Shown here one piece after another: positions 1 through 8,782 of a stretch of DNA of 39,549 nucleotides. The stretch's first letter is position 1. Each line of letters begins with the position of its first letter. The stretch lies in NCBI GenBank assembly GCA_964597945.1, contig CAZRAD010000007.1, positions 1-39,549 on the forward strand, written 5' to 3'. The notes beneath the pieces are model-generated. The model saw nothing but the letters and a program-made list of their open reading frames with translations, did no database searches and was not told where the DNA came from. The position numbers were made by a program, and so were the translations under genes. This stretch comes from JAPEKQ01 sp964597945 (GTDB taxonomy: Bacteria > Joyebacterota > Joyebacteria > Joyebacterales > Joyebacteraceae).

Positions 1-1199
1 AGAACGAGAAGACGGCGATCAAGGCCATCCGCGACACGAAGGCCGAGATCGAAGATGTGAAGACCGAGTACGAACGCGCCGAGCGGCAGGGCGATCTGAA
101 CAAGGCCGCCGAGCTGCGATACGGCAGACAGACGGAACTCGAGGCGCGTCTGAAGGAGGAGAACGAGAGGCTCGCGGAGCTCCAGAAGGAGCGCCAGATG
201 CTCAAGGAGGAGGTCGACGAGGACGACATCGCGGCCGTCGTGTCGAACTGGACCGGGATCCCGGTCTCGCGCATGCTGGAAGGCGAACGCGATAAGCTCC
301 TGCGAATGGACGACCGCCTGAGACTTCGTGTCGTGGGTCAGGACGAGGCGATCCGCGTCGTCTCCGACTCCGTGCGTCGTGCGCGTGCCGGGCTTCAGGA
401 CCCTGGCCGTCCTATCGGTTCGTTCATCTTCATGGGGCCGACCGGAGTCGGGAAGACCGAACTCGGCCGTGCTCTCGCGGAGTTTCTGTTCGATGACGAG
501 GACGCGATGGTTCGCATCGACATGTCGGAGTTCATGGAGAAGCACTCGGTATCGCGCCTTATCGGCGCCCCGCCGGGCTACGTCGGGTACGAGGAGGGCG
601 GCTACATCACGGAGGCCGTGCGGAGAAGGCCGTACTCGGTGGTTCTTCTCGACGAGATCGAGAAGGCGCATCCCGATGTCTTCAACGTGCTCCTCCAGAT
701 CCTCGACGACGGTCGACTGACGGACGGGCAGGGGAGGACGGTCGATTTCACGAACACGATCGTCATCATGACATCGAACGTTGGAAGCCAGTGGATCCAG
801 GAACTCGGCGAGGGTGACCGCGAGGAGATGTCAACGCGCGTCATGGAGGCGCTCAGGGCTCAGTTCAGACCGGAGTTTCTCAACCGGATCGACGAGATCG
901 TCATCTTCAACTCGCTTTCGCTGGATGAGATCAAGCTGATCGTCGATATCCAGCTCACGCGGCTCCAGAAGCTGCTCGCCGACCGCAAGATCGGGCTCGA
1001 GCTCACGGATGCCGCGAAGGAGATGATCGCGCGCGAGGGTTTCGACCCGGTCTACGGGGCGCGACCGCTGAAGCGGGCGCTCCAGCGCGAGGTGCAGAAC
1101 CCGCTCGCCGTCAAGATACTCGAGGGTGAGTTCGACTCCGGCGACACCATTGTCGTGGATGTGAAGAAGGGGGAGATGGTGTTTCGCTCGGACAAGTAG
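1..1199 (+). CDS. clpB: ATP-dependent disaggregase ClpB, C-terminal part (5' end outside window)
   Basis: ClpB is a hexameric AAA+ chaperone of the cytoplasm that threads aggregated proteins through its pore together with DnaK. The reading frame is open from base 3 and enters from the left edge, so the N-domain and first ATPase domain are missing. What remains is the end of the coiled-coil middle domain (ERQGDLNKAAELRYG) and the whole second AAA+ domain. Counting from the GTG at 57, Walker A GPTGVGKT is at 127-134, the pore loop GYVGYE at 174-179, Walker B VVLLDE at 195-200, sensor 1 TSN at 239-241, then the FRPEFLNRIDEI arginine-finger region and the sensor 2 motif GARPLKR. The GTG at 57 is internal and not the start. 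The gene stops at TAG just before a strong hairpin. ClpC or ClpA is unlikely because the middle-domain sequence is ClpB-like. Confidence 0.96.
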   Translation, partial: NEKTAIKAIRDTKAEIEDVKTEYERAERQGDLNKAAELRYGRQTELEARLKEENERLAELQKERQMLKEEVDEDDIAAVVSNWTGIPVSRMLEGERDKLLRMDDRLRLRVVGQDEAIRVVSDSVRRARAGLQDPGRPIGSFIFMGPTGVGKTELGRALAEFLFDDEDAMVRIDMSEFMEKHSVSRLIGAPPGYVGYEEGGYITEAVRRRPYSVVLLDEIEKAHPDVFNVLLQILDDGRLTDGQGRTVDFTNTIVIMTSNVGSQWIQELGEGDREEMSTRVMEALRAQFRPEFLNRIDEIVIFNSLSLDEIKLIVDIQLTRLQKLLADRKIGLELTDAAKEMIAREGFDPVYGARPLKRALQREVQNPLAVKILEGEFDSGDTIVVDVKKGEMVFRSDK

Positions 1200-1230
1200 A
1201 TGCGTGTGGTGGTGTCTCCCGTGGAAAAGA

Positions 1231-1260
1231 GAAGGGGGTGCGCTTGGGCGCACCCCCTTC
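1231..1260. terminator. Bidirectional intrinsic terminator between clpB and pfkA
   Basis: A perfect 13-bp stem, GAAGGGGGTGCGC with its complement, closes on a TTGG loop (arms 1231-1243 and 1248-1260). It lies 31 bases after the clpB stop and about 65 bases after the pfkA stop on the other strand. T-rich sequence follows it on both strands (ttcgttcg on plus, tcttttcc on minus). It can therefore end both convergent genes. Confidence 0.85.
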
Positions 1261-1325
1261 TTCGTTCGCACTCCGTTCTTCCACCATCCCGCGAGACACC
1301 GTATGTTCCGCGGCGGCGCCATACC

Positions 1326-2303
1326 CTACGTCGCCGTGATCTCGGCCACGCCCAGGAGGCTGAGGTCGATGAACGTCTCGCCGAGCCAGGTCTCCGCGAG
1401 CGGCACGAGGACGATGTCACCGTCGCGCATTCCCGTCATCACGCCGGTGTTGCCATCGGTAGCCGCCACGACCGCTGCCGTGCCCATACGGCTGGCGAGT
1501 GTGCGATCGGTCGAGGTCGGTGATCCGCCACGCTGCACGTGTCCGAGCACGCTGACGCGGTAGCTCACACCGGTCTGCTCCTTGACCGCTGCCGCTGCCT
1601 CCGCGGCACCGCCCTTGAGTGCGCCTTCCGCCACGACAATGATGAAGCTCCCCTTTCCGCGCTGACGACCCTCGGTGATGATGTCGGAGAGCCGGTCGAG
1701 GTCAGCCGGGATCTCGGGGATGAGGATGCCCTCGGCACCGCCGGCCAGACCGACCTCCAGAGCGAGCGCACCACAGTTGCGTCCCATCACCTCGATGAAG
1801 AAGATCCGGTCGTGTGATGCGGCGGTGTCGCGGATCTTGTCGATCGACTCCAGTGCCGTGTTCGCCGCCGTGCTGAATCCGACCGTGAACTCCGTTCCGG
1901 CGATGTCATTGTCGATGGTCCCCGGAATGCCGACGACGGCAACGCCGTGTTCGCGCCTGAGCTTGTCCAGTCCGTGGAACGTTCCGTCACCGCCGATCCC
2001 GACGAGGCAGTCGATCCCCGCCTCGCTCAGGATGTCCGCGGCCTTCTTCCTGCCGGCCTCTTCGTAGAACGCTTTGCATCGGCTCGTCTTGAGGATCGTT
2101 CCTCCGAGCTGGACGATGTTTGAGACGGAGCGGGCCGTCATCGGCTGAAGGTCTCGGTCGAGGAGTCCCGAGAACCCGCGCATGATGCCGGTAGCGTTGA
2201 TGCCACCGGCGAGCGCCGTTCGCACGACCGCGCGGATCGCCGCGTTCATGCCCGGCGCGTCTCCACCGCTCGTGAGTATGCCGATGTGTTTGACAGAGGC
2301 CAT
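1326..2303 (-). CDS. pfkA: ATP-dependent 6-phosphofructokinase
   Basis: Phosphorylates fructose 6-phosphate to fructose 1,6-bisphosphate, the committed step of glycolysis. The 325-residue length is usual for bacterial PfkA. Visible motifs are the nucleotide loop TSGGDAPGMN near the N-terminus, GGDGT at about 104-108, the catalytic GTIDND loop at 128-133, MGRNCG at 173-178 and HVQRGG near residue 250. A glycine rather than aspartate after GGD is the known mark of ATP-using, not pyrophosphate-using, enzymes. Two adjacent ATG codons (2306 and 2303) follow an AAAGGAG site; the second has the better seven-base spacing and is chosen, but the first is possible. The gene is convergent with clpB and follows the C25-like gene on the same strand, separated from it by a terminator hairpin. 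Confidence 0.95.
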   Translation of the reverse strand: MASVKHIGILTSGGDAPGMNAAIRAVVRTALAGGINATGIMRGFSGLLDRDLQPMTARSVSNIVQLGGTILKTSRCKAFYEEAGRKKAADILSEAGIDCLVGIGGDGTFHGLDKLRREHGVAVVGIPGTIDNDIAGTEFTVGFSTAANTALESIDKIRDTAASHDRIFFIEVMGRNCGALALEVGLAGGAEGILIPEIPADLDRLSDIITEGRQRGKGSFIIVVAEGALKGGAAEAAAAVKEQTGVSYRVSVLGHVQRGGSPTSTDRTLASRMGTAAVVAATDGNTGVMTGMRDGDIVLVPLAETWLGETFIDLSLLGVAEITAT

Positions 2304-2330
2304 CATCGTTCTCCTTTGGCGGCCGGCCCA

Positions 2331-2357
2331 GCAAAACGCCCCGGGCGAGCCCGGGGC
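2331..2357 (-). terminator. Intrinsic terminator after the C25-like gene
   Basis: An 8-bp G+C stem (arms 2338-2345 and 2350-2357, four-base loop) lies about 37 bases after the stop of the gene ending at 2394 and is followed on the minus strand by GTTTTGC. It sits between that gene and pfkA, so pfkA probably has its own transcript or depends on read-through. No convincing promoter was found in the roughly 30 bases left before the pfkA start. Confidence 0.7.
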
Positions 2358-2393
2358 CGTCGAAGTAGGTGAAGAAGGTGATCCGCCTGCCGG

Positions 2394-5300
2394 TTATTTG
2401 AGCAGGATCATCTTCCTCGTGGTGACATAGTCGGGCGCCACCATTCTAGCGAAGTAGATGCCGGATGCAACCCTGCGTCCGCGCTCATCGCGTCCGTCCC
2501 AGACGACCGTGTAGCGACCCGGGTCACGGTGGCCGGAGGCCAGCAGGGCGGTTCTGCGGCCCGCGACGTCGTACACGGCGACCTCGACGTCACCACCGGA
2601 TGCCGGAACCGCGAACGAGATCGTCGTGACCGGATTGAACGGGTTCGGCGCGTTCTGGTCGAGTCCGAATGACTGAGGGATGTCCTCTTCGTCGATACTC
2701 GATATCACGGCTCCACCGGGGCCGTCGAGATACGGCTGCCACAGAACATAGCCGAGGAACACACGCCCGGTCGGCGGGGCTGCTCCCCACCAGTTGCGGC
2801 GTGCGAAGACCGGGTTGTCGGTCCCGTTGTAGTTCGCGATCGCCGCCATCTGGTTGTCCGTGATCGAGTTGTATCCGGTCTCCGGGTACATGTCGTCGCC
2901 GAGGTTCGGCGTGGATCCGGTGTCGGAGTGAACGCCGAGGCGATTGCCGGAGATCGTGCACCGACTGAAGCGCGGGAACGCCGTCTTACGACAGTGCGCG
3001 CCGGTCTGTCCGTTGTCCGTGATGACGCAGTCGGCGAGTATCGGTGTGGAGTTGCTGATGGCGATTCCGTGCACAGCGTTGTTGCTGAGAGCGCAGGAGT
3101 CGAACGACGACGTCGCGAATTTCCCGATGTCGACACCGGACCCGAGCGTGCTTCCGGTGAAGGAGCTGGTCACGATCGCGTGTGTGGCGGAGTCGCGGAT
3201 CGACATGCCGCTGCCGCTCCCGGCGATGGTGCAGCCGCGAATCGTGCCACCCCCGCCGCGGAGCAAGAGCCCCAGACTGTCGCAGTGCGAGAAGCTCGTG
3301 CGATACGCATCGAGGTTGCTGCCGCTGAGCCTCGCGCCGAAGACGTTGTCATCGAGCACGCAGTCGGTGATCGTGATCGTGGCGTTCTGTGCCTCGATGC
3401 CGGTCTCTGCATCAGAGAGCGTGCAGTGCGCCAGTGAGGCCACGCTTCCCGGCTTGAATGCGAGTCCTCGCCACGCGCTTGCGTCACGCTCACTGTCATC
3501 GGTGCCGATCGTGATGGGCTCCGAGGCTGTGCCCGAGGCAACGAACGAACCGAACACGTTGAACTCGGCGGTCCCGTCGTCGGCGAACAGAAGCTCGGTC
3601 CCCTGCGAGAGTAGAAGCGTCGCGTCCGCACCGACCGTGACATCGCCTGTCACGAACGCCCTGCCGGAGAGCAGCAGATCCGTCGTGATCGTCCCGACGA
3701 TGGGCTGGGCGTAGAGGCCCGCGTGCGCGGGGCCGTGGCCGAGACCGGCCCACTCGCGGTCGCCGGAACGCATCGCCAAAGTTCCCTCTCCGCGGAGCGC
3801 GGCGAACTCGAATACGTGGACCTCACCGTCCCCGGAGTTCACGACGAACTCCAAGAGTCCGTCGCCCGTCAGGTCGACCAGAGCAGGGGTCCCACACCCT
3901 CCGGGGATCGGTATGGGCGTAACGAGCTCGTTGCCGTCGACGTCCAGGACCTGGAGGTATCCGGCGTCCGTTGAGATCGCGAGCTCGAGCCCTGGTGCGC
4001 CGTGGAGATCGGCTATCACGGCCGAGCTCCCGGGTGTACCGGTGAGCATGACACCCCACTCGATGGACGTGCCGTGGGCCATGTAGAGCATGCCGGACTC
4101 CGTGCCGGCGAACACGTCCGGTCTGGCGTCCGCATCGACGTCGGCGAGCGCCAGTGAGACGACCGGACTGTCCAACGCGAAGCTCCACTCCTCGTCGCCC
4201 GTGTCGGCGTTGACACAGGTGATCGTGTCTCCACCCGTGACGATCTCGAGGGCTCCATCACCATCGACGTCGCCCAGCACGAGCGGCGAGCCGACGGTCG
4301 ACCCGACCGCGACCGGCGGCCAGATCTGTGCGGGCGGGACGGTGGCCGTGCTGATCGCGAAGAGCATCCCGTCCTCGTCGGCGAACACGATGTCGGCACG
4401 CCCGTCGAAGTCGACGTCGCCGCCGGCGAGCTGTGACGCTGCCGGTGCGCCTCCGGACATATCGTACGTCCAGATCGTGCCGCCGCTCTCATCGTACGCA
4501 CGAACGCTCGCGGCGCTGCCCCAGAATGCCTTCGTGGCCACGACGATGTCGAGGTCGGCATCCGCGTCGGCGTCGACAAGGACGGGACAGCCGATGATGT
4601 CATCCGTGTTGATGTTCCAGAGGCCCCCACCGTCATGGTCGAAGGCCATCAGCCCCATTCTTCTCGCACAGACGATCTCGTCGTCACCGTCGCCGTCAAG
4701 GTCGCCGCTCGCCGCAGCCAGTTCGAGACCGAAGTCGAGCGGGTCGACCGATGCGGTCGACTGCCACTCGACCGAGCCGTCCGAGGACACGGCCCAGAGG
4801 CGAGCCTCCTCATCGAACAGGATGATCAGAGGTCCGTCGTCGCCGCGGGCGACGCTCGGACTGTGCAGCTCCGTATCCAGATCGACCGGGAATCCCTGCG
4901 GGTGCGGATACGCGTACACGATCTGCGTCGTGGTGTTGTTGTCCTCATCGAGCTCGGTGATCTCGTTCACGGGGTCGATCTCGATGGTGATCGTATGATC
5001 GCCGATGATCATGTTCGGGATGCTGAACGAGGCGTCGGCGGAACTCCATCCCGATATGCTCGCGGTCACGACCGAATAGCTGTACGCGTCTCCGTCGCAA
5101 TCGCCGGACAGCGTCACCCTGACCCCGGAGGAGGCTTCGCTGCTCTGGTTGAGCACGGGAACGGTGACATCGAGATCCTCGCCTGCGGCCACCGTCTCCG
5201 GGTCCAGGACGATCTCGTGAGGGCGCACCGTCAGGTCGGGGAGGGTGCTCGGTGTAACGTCAGACCGGTAGATCAGGGACGGGTCGCCAAAGAGATTGAA

Positions 5301-7064
5301 GTGGCGCGTGTAGTCGACGTCGCCGCCGTCCTGAAGATGGAGAAGCTTCGCGACGGCGAAGGTCTCGCCGAGGAACGAACATCCCTCGACGAAGGCGGCC
5401 TCGTAGATACGCTTCGTCAGCGTTCGGAACATGCCGCCATCGCTGTTGCGCGGAGCGGCCAGACACGCGATGGCGCCCTTGCCGTCCGCGTTCACGAGCT
5501 GCTCGGCGAGGCAATCGTATGATCCCGTGAGATCCGCTTCCGTCGTGTTGTCGAACCAGCCGGTCATGCACGCCATGGAGAGCGCGATCGGGAGACGGTC
5601 GCCGTTGCTGAGACCCGCGATGTTGGTCGTGCGGAACGTCCGGTACCAGTCGGAGATCCACCCGTCGCCCGCGAAATTCACGAAGAGGTAGCCGTCGTCG
5701 AATGCGCTCGAGACGGCCTGAGCGCAGAGGTGGTCCTCCTCGAAGTCGTGTCGATAGATCCTGTCGACGTCGTGGTCGTCCGGGATGATCTCGTCGTACT
5801 CGTCGAACAGATCGACGTAGTCATCCTTGATCGAGTAGAAGAGGCCGGCGATGAGCATCGAACGCTTCCACCAGTCCTCGCCCGATGGCATCGGGGCGTG
5901 GTTCACCAGCTTCGTGACGACACTGAAGAACTCCGCGGCGTTGCCGACCGACAGTCTGCCGAGCATGACATCCTCGAAGTCGTCATCTCCGGCGACGCAC
6001 GCGTAGTAGTGGTCGGAGGCGAGCTCCTGGCCGCCGTATCCGTCGTATGTCGGGATCATGACGGTGAGGTTGTCATCGGCGTAGGCGTCGCCGATGAGGA
6101 GCACGAACCCGAGATGGCCGTCACCGAAGTTCTCAGCGGACTGCGTCTCGTAGACGCTCTGGATAAACGCGTGAAGGTCCGTGGAGTCATCGAGGTCCGC
6201 GTCATTTCTGTTGACGATGGCGACATTCAGACCGAGGTAGGCTGCATGGTGGAGGCCGAGCATGAAGGGCATCGCCGAGCCGTCGAACTGCCCGGCTACG
6301 ACATAGAGAATGTCGGCGCCGGCCGCCTCACAGTCGGCGACCGACGAGCAGTGTGTTACGGCGCCGGCGGCCCTTGGCGTCGCGCCCGGGCGCCAGCGCG
6401 GTGAGGCGTCACCGACGGCTTCGTAATTGAGAACGGAGGAGGAGAGGACCCCTGTGAACGGTCCGGCGTTGCGCGAGACAGGTTCGGCGGACCCGGTGTC
6501 GACAGCGATCTCGAGTTGATCGAGATCGCGTCCATCGACGAGCGCGGCGACGCCAGCGAGATCGATCGAGACCACAGCGAGTCGCTGGCCCCGAACGTGT
6601 ACGACATCCTCGATCGTCACCGTCTGCAGCAGCTCACCGGGCTTCAGGGTCACGCGCTCTCCCTGTCCTTCAAACGCGGCAGCTGATATGACAGGCGTCC
6701 CGAACTGTGGGACGGCGATGAGACGACGCACGGTTCCGTCGTCCTGCCATACATCTCCGGCCCGGTCTTCGCGTTCAAGCGGCAGATAAGCAAGAGACCG
6801 GCGCGCCATGGAGCGACCGGCCTCAATGTTGCTCGTCAGAGCGAGCTTTATCGTAGTCTGCGAGAGGGAACGTTCATCCGCCCCGGTGAAGCTACCCGAA
6901 TTCGCAGCGAGAGTACGCCAACTAGTCTGCTGCGATTCTGATGTCTGCTTCTCCGGGCCTTCGGCGAGAGCTGATGATGTAAGTAGGAGTGCTGTGGACG
7001 CACAAACCAGGGTCCCACGAACCAGTCGCGATCCCCACGGTCCGAGCACCCGCCTCCGGCTCAT
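2394..7064 (-). CDS. Large secreted C25 (gingipain-like) multidomain protein with FlgD-Ig-type C-terminal sorting domain
   Basis: A predicted exported surface protein of 1,556 residues. After an Arg-rich signal peptide ending near ALAEG come a roughly 200-residue pro-region, a C25 peptidase-like domain (about 251-590), a CARDB-like Ig domain (about 625-715, PDLTV...DEDNNT), many FG-GAP-like 'D.DGDG..DI' repeats (about 720-1110), a right-handed parallel beta-helix (about 1180-1435) and an NPFNP linker leading to an 80-residue FlgD-Ig-like end (WDGRDERGRRVASGIYFARM...KMILLK). Such ends act as sorting or anchoring domains in FCB-type secretion. The putative catalytic Cys is in the SMACMTGW motif (Cys499 in this numbering). 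The usual GHG catalytic-His motif reads GDG (Asp467), so the domain may be inactive. The start is uncertain: ATG 7073 is also possible, and a GTG at 7115 would put 17 poorly leader-like residues first. No strong SD precedes any of them. Confidence 0.85.
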   Translation of the reverse strand: MSRRRVLGPWGSRLVRGTLVCASTALLLTSSALAEGPEKQTSESQQTSWRTLAANSGSFTGADERSLSQTTIKLALTSNIEAGRSMARRSLAYLPLEREDRAGDVWQDDGTVRRLIAVPQFGTPVISAAAFEGQGERVTLKPGELLQTVTIEDVVHVRGQRLAVVSIDLAGVAALVDGRDLDQLEIAVDTGSAEPVSRNAGPFTGVLSSSVLNYEAVGDASPRWRPGATPRAAGAVTHCSSVADCEAAGADILYVVAGQFDGSAMPFMLGLHHAAYLGLNVAIVNRNDADLDDSTDLHAFIQSVYETQSAENFGDGHLGFVLLIGDAYADDNLTVMIPTYDGYGGQELASDHYYACVAGDDDFEDVMLGRLSVGNAAEFFSVVTKLVNHAPMPSGEDWWKRSMLIAGLFYSIKDDYVDLFDEYDEIIPDDHDVDRIYRHDFEEDHLCAQAVSSAFDDGYLFVNFAGDGWISDWYRTFRTTNIAGLSNGDRLPIALSMACMTGWFDNTTEADLTGSYDCLAEQLVNADGKGAIACLAAPRNSDGGMFRTLTKRIYEAAFVEGCSFLGETFAVAKLLHLQDGGDVDYTRHFNLFGDPSLIYRSDVTPSTLPDLTVRPHEIVLDPETVAAGEDLDVTVPVLNQSSEASSGVRVTLSGDCDGDAYSYSVVTASISGWSSADASFSIPNMIIGDHTITIEIDPVNEITELDEDNNTTTQIVYAYPHPQGFPVDLDTELHSPSVARGDDGPLIILFDEEARLWAVSSDGSVEWQSTASVDPLDFGLELAAASGDLDGDGDDEIVCARRMGLMAFDHDGGGLWNINTDDIIGCPVLVDADADADLDIVVATKAFWGSAASVRAYDESGGTIWTYDMSGGAPAASQLAGGDVDFDGRADIVFADEDGMLFAISTATVPPAQIWPPVAVGSTVGSPLVLGDVDGDGALEIVTGGDTITCVNADTGDEEWSFALDSPVVSLALADVDADARPDVFAGTESGMLYMAHGTSIEWGVMLTGTPGSSAVIADLHGAPGLELAISTDAGYLQVLDVDGNELVTPIPIPGGCGTPALVDLTGDGLLEFVVNSGDGEVHVFEFAALRGEGTLAMRSGDREWAGLGHGPAHAGLYAQPIVGTITTDLLLSGRAFVTGDVTVGADATLLLSQGTELLFADDGTAEFNVFGSFVASGTASEPITIGTDDSERDASAWRGLAFKPGSVASLAHCTLSDAETGIEAQNATITITDCVLDDNVFGARLSGSNLDAYRTSFSHCDSLGLLLRGGGGTIRGCTIAGSGSGMSIRDSATHAIVTSSFTGSTLGSGVDIGKFATSSFDSCALSNNAVHGIAISNSTPILADCVITDNGQTGAHCRKTAFPRFSRCTISGNRLGVHSDTGSTPNLGDDMYPETGYNSITDNQMAAIANYNGTDNPVFARRNWWGAAPPTGRVFLGYVLWQPYLDGPGGAVISSIDEEDIPQSFGLDQNAPNPFNPVTTISFAVPASGGDVEVAVYDVAGRRTALLASGHRDPGRYTVVWDGRDERGRRVASGIYFARMVAPDYVTTRKMILLK

Positions 7065-7129
7065 CCCGGTCATCTTGTATGGCCTGCCCTTGCGCGCTTC
7101 CCCGCAGCGCATCACCTGTGCAGGCAGAA

Positions 7130-7178
7130 CGAGCCCGCCGATTCCACAGGTCTCAGGACCAGGGACCGCGCGGGCTCG
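7130..7178 (-). terminator. Possible terminator or structured spacer downstream of the 7195-7842 gene
   Basis: Nine-base inverted repeats (CGAGCCCGC at 7130-7138 and its complement at 7170-7178) enclose a smaller GGTC-TCAG-GACC hairpin. The element lies 16 bases after the stop of the secreted protein gene and before the C25-like gene. The following minus-strand sequence is only weakly T-rich (ttctgcc), so termination is uncertain. Confidence 0.4.
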
Positions 7179-7194
7179 TCATGCGTGCTGAATG

Positions 7195-7842
7195 CTACTG
7201 GTACAGCGACTTGATGACGCCCCAGCTCGAATTCTCAACCGGCGTGGAACAGTCGTCAAGGTACAGGTACATGCCGTAGTTCCAAGTCTCCAGCGTGTTC
7301 GGGCACTCCTTCGCGTACGTACCGAAGAAGTTTCCGGTACCACACATACCGTCGTAGATGCCCTCGCCGTTGCGAATGATAATGACGATTCCCGTCATGC
7401 TGCCGGCGCAGAACTCGCCGTCATCCAGAACGCCGTCGTTGTTCAGGTCATCGACCTGGATCTCGATCGTGCAGACGCCCGTCATCGTGCCGCCGTTCGT
7501 GTCGTCAACGATGGCGAGAGCGTTCATCTCGGGCAGTCCGTGGTTCGTATCGAAGTAGCCCTTCCAGTAACCGGGCGTACCGCCCGTGTAGTTCCCCGCG
7601 TAGAACGTGTCCCAGATGTACTGGGCGCGGAGGACGGGATCCGTCGGCCATCCGGCGTCCGGGATCGTGATGGTCCACGAGCCGGCCGTGATGTCGCCAC
7701 CCGGGTCCATGCCGCCGACGAATGTCGGAGGACTGTCCATGAAGTCGCCACTACCGACGCCGAAGAACCACACGAATGTGTCCTGGGCGCATGCAGCGGT
7801 CGCCATCGCGAGCACCGCAAGAACGATCACCAATGTGCGCAT
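7195..7842 (-). CDS. Small secreted protein with EF-hand-like loop and C-terminal SSWGVIKxLY motif (paralog 1)
   Basis: Function unknown. The 215-residue protein begins with a signal peptide (MRTLVIVLAVLAMATAACA, probable cleavage before QD; the lone Cys in TAAC could instead mark a lipoprotein). The mature part has aromatic and Gly-rich blocks shared with the next gene upstream: WTITI.D..WP near 56, Y.WDTF...NY near 75-85, W.GYFD near 93-98, GT.TG near 118-122. A 12-residue loop, Asp132-Asn134-Asp136-Gly137...Glu143, matches an EF-hand or dockerin-type calcium loop. The C-terminus is TPVENSSWGVIKSLYQ. An AAAGGAG site six bases before ATG 7842 supports the start. It lies 57 bases downstream of its paralog, so they are probably co-transcribed. 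I recognise no named family. Confidence 0.85.
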   Translation of the reverse strand: MRTLVIVLAVLAMATAACAQDTFVWFFGVGSGDFMDSPPTFVGGMDPGGDITAGSWTITIPDAGWPTDPVLRAQYIWDTFYAGNYTGGTPGYWKGYFDTNHGLPEMNALAIVDDTNGGTMTGVCTIEIQVDDLNNDGVLDDGEFCAGSMTGIVIIIRNGEGIYDGMCGTGNFFGTYAKECPNTLETWNYGMYLYLDDCSTPVENSSWGVIKSLYQ

Positions 7843-7899
7843 CGTACTCTCCTTTGGCTTTGCCCCGGTCGGGGCGCTCCCTACGCACCGTGCGTTGTC

Positions 7900-8559
7900 T
7901 TAATTGTACAGTGCCTTGATAACGCCCCATGACGACTGCTCAACAGGGCTCCCGCAGAAGGTGGCGCTGAACTGCCCCATCAGGTTGATCGAATCGTCGC
8001 CCGGCGGGTTGATGAAATTGAAGTTGCCGCCGCTCATCGAGCCGTTGCCGCAGAAGTCGGCGAAGGCTCCCGTCGATGCATCCGGGTTCAGGATGTATGT
8101 GACGGTCATCTGATTGTTGCCATGCTTCTCGTCCTGCGAGAGGATGCCGTCAGCATACCAGTCGCGAATCATGATCACAACCGACGCATCACCCGTGATG
8201 GTGCCCAGCGGCGAGACGAGATCGAAGAAGAACGACGGCGATGTCGGCTGCGTGACACCGTCGAAGTATCCGTACCAGGCCTCAGCGCCGTTCGTCGCAT
8301 CGTAGTTGTCTACAAAGAAGTTCGTCCAGAGGTAGTCGAATCTCGCGGTCGAGTCGGCTTCGACGGGCCAGAGAGAGTCGTCGATATTGACCTCCCACGT
8401 ACCCGTCACTCCGAACAAGAACGTCCCACTGTAAACGACAGGGCTCTTCATCATGCTGCCCATGCCCTGGGTGCCGTACATGTAGCTGTCTGCAGCGGCC
8501 GGCATGGCGATGAGGAGCACGAGCGCCGGAACGATCGCGGCAAACATGAGCTTCCTCAT
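7900..8559 (-). CDS. Small secreted protein with EF-hand-like loop and C-terminal SSWGVIKxLY motif (paralog 2)
   Basis: Function unknown; 219 residues, exported by a classical signal peptide (MRKLMFAAIVPALVLLIAMPAAA, cut before DSY). It aligns along its length with the next gene downstream: WEVNIDDSLWP near 55-65, YLWTNFFVDNY near 76-86, WYGYFD near 95-100, GTITG near 119-123, an acidic loop Asp133-x-Tyr-x-Asp137-Gly138...Glu144, CG.G.M.GG near 170, and the C-terminus SPVEQSSWGVIKALYN. The start at 8559 is chosen over an in-frame ATG 33 bases earlier because AAAGGAG lies nine bases ahead and the signal peptide begins there. The transcript should start near 8776, giving a leader of about 217 bases with a folded element. 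A G+C hairpin at 7862-7875 separates it from its paralog but lacks a T-run. Confidence 0.86.
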   Translation of the reverse strand: MRKLMFAAIVPALVLLIAMPAAADSYMYGTQGMGSMMKSPVVYSGTFLFGVTGTWEVNIDDSLWPVEADSTARFDYLWTNFFVDNYDATNGAEAWYGYFDGVTQPTSPSFFFDLVSPLGTITGDASVVIMIRDWYADGILSQDEKHGNNQMTVTYILNPDASTGAFADFCGNGSMSGGNFNFINPPGDDSINLMGQFSATFCGSPVEQSSWGVIKALYN

Positions 8560-8673
8560 ATGGACACGCTCCTTTCGCGTGGTGTCCGTCATTGATTGCT
8601 TGCGAATCCTTCGCCTTCACACCGATGCAGGGAGATGAGACTCCCGTTCTCTCCAAGCACTCTTGCACCAGCG

Positions 8674-8723
8674 CCTCGGCCTTCAGGTCACAAAGACCTG
8701 ACCCGCTCCCTTCGGGACCGAGG
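8674..8723 (-). promoter_or_regulatory. Candidate structured RNA leader (three-way junction) upstream of the secreted paralog
   Basis: On the minus strand a closing stem CCTCGG/CCGAGG (8718-8723 with 8674-8679) encloses two adjacent hairpins: TCCC-GAA-GGGA (8707-8717) and a 7-bp TCAGGTC-TTTGT-GACCTGA hairpin (8683-8701). The linkers are short (none, five and three bases). The element starts about 53 bases after the predicted transcript start and ends 115 bases before the ATG at 8559. It does not match a riboswitch I recognise. A superficial likeness to the SRP RNA core does not hold up. Confidence 0.5.
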
Positions 8724-8782
8724 TCTGTCAGCTGTTTCTCTCTGTGTTTGGTCTGTTTGATTCCTCCACGACCACTCCTCGT

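Noticed and set aside
8674..8723. Signal recognition particle RNA
   Set aside because: A GGGTCAGGTC stretch and a GAAGGGAGC stretch recall the SRP core, but they are in the wrong order and paired differently, and there is no long closing helix.
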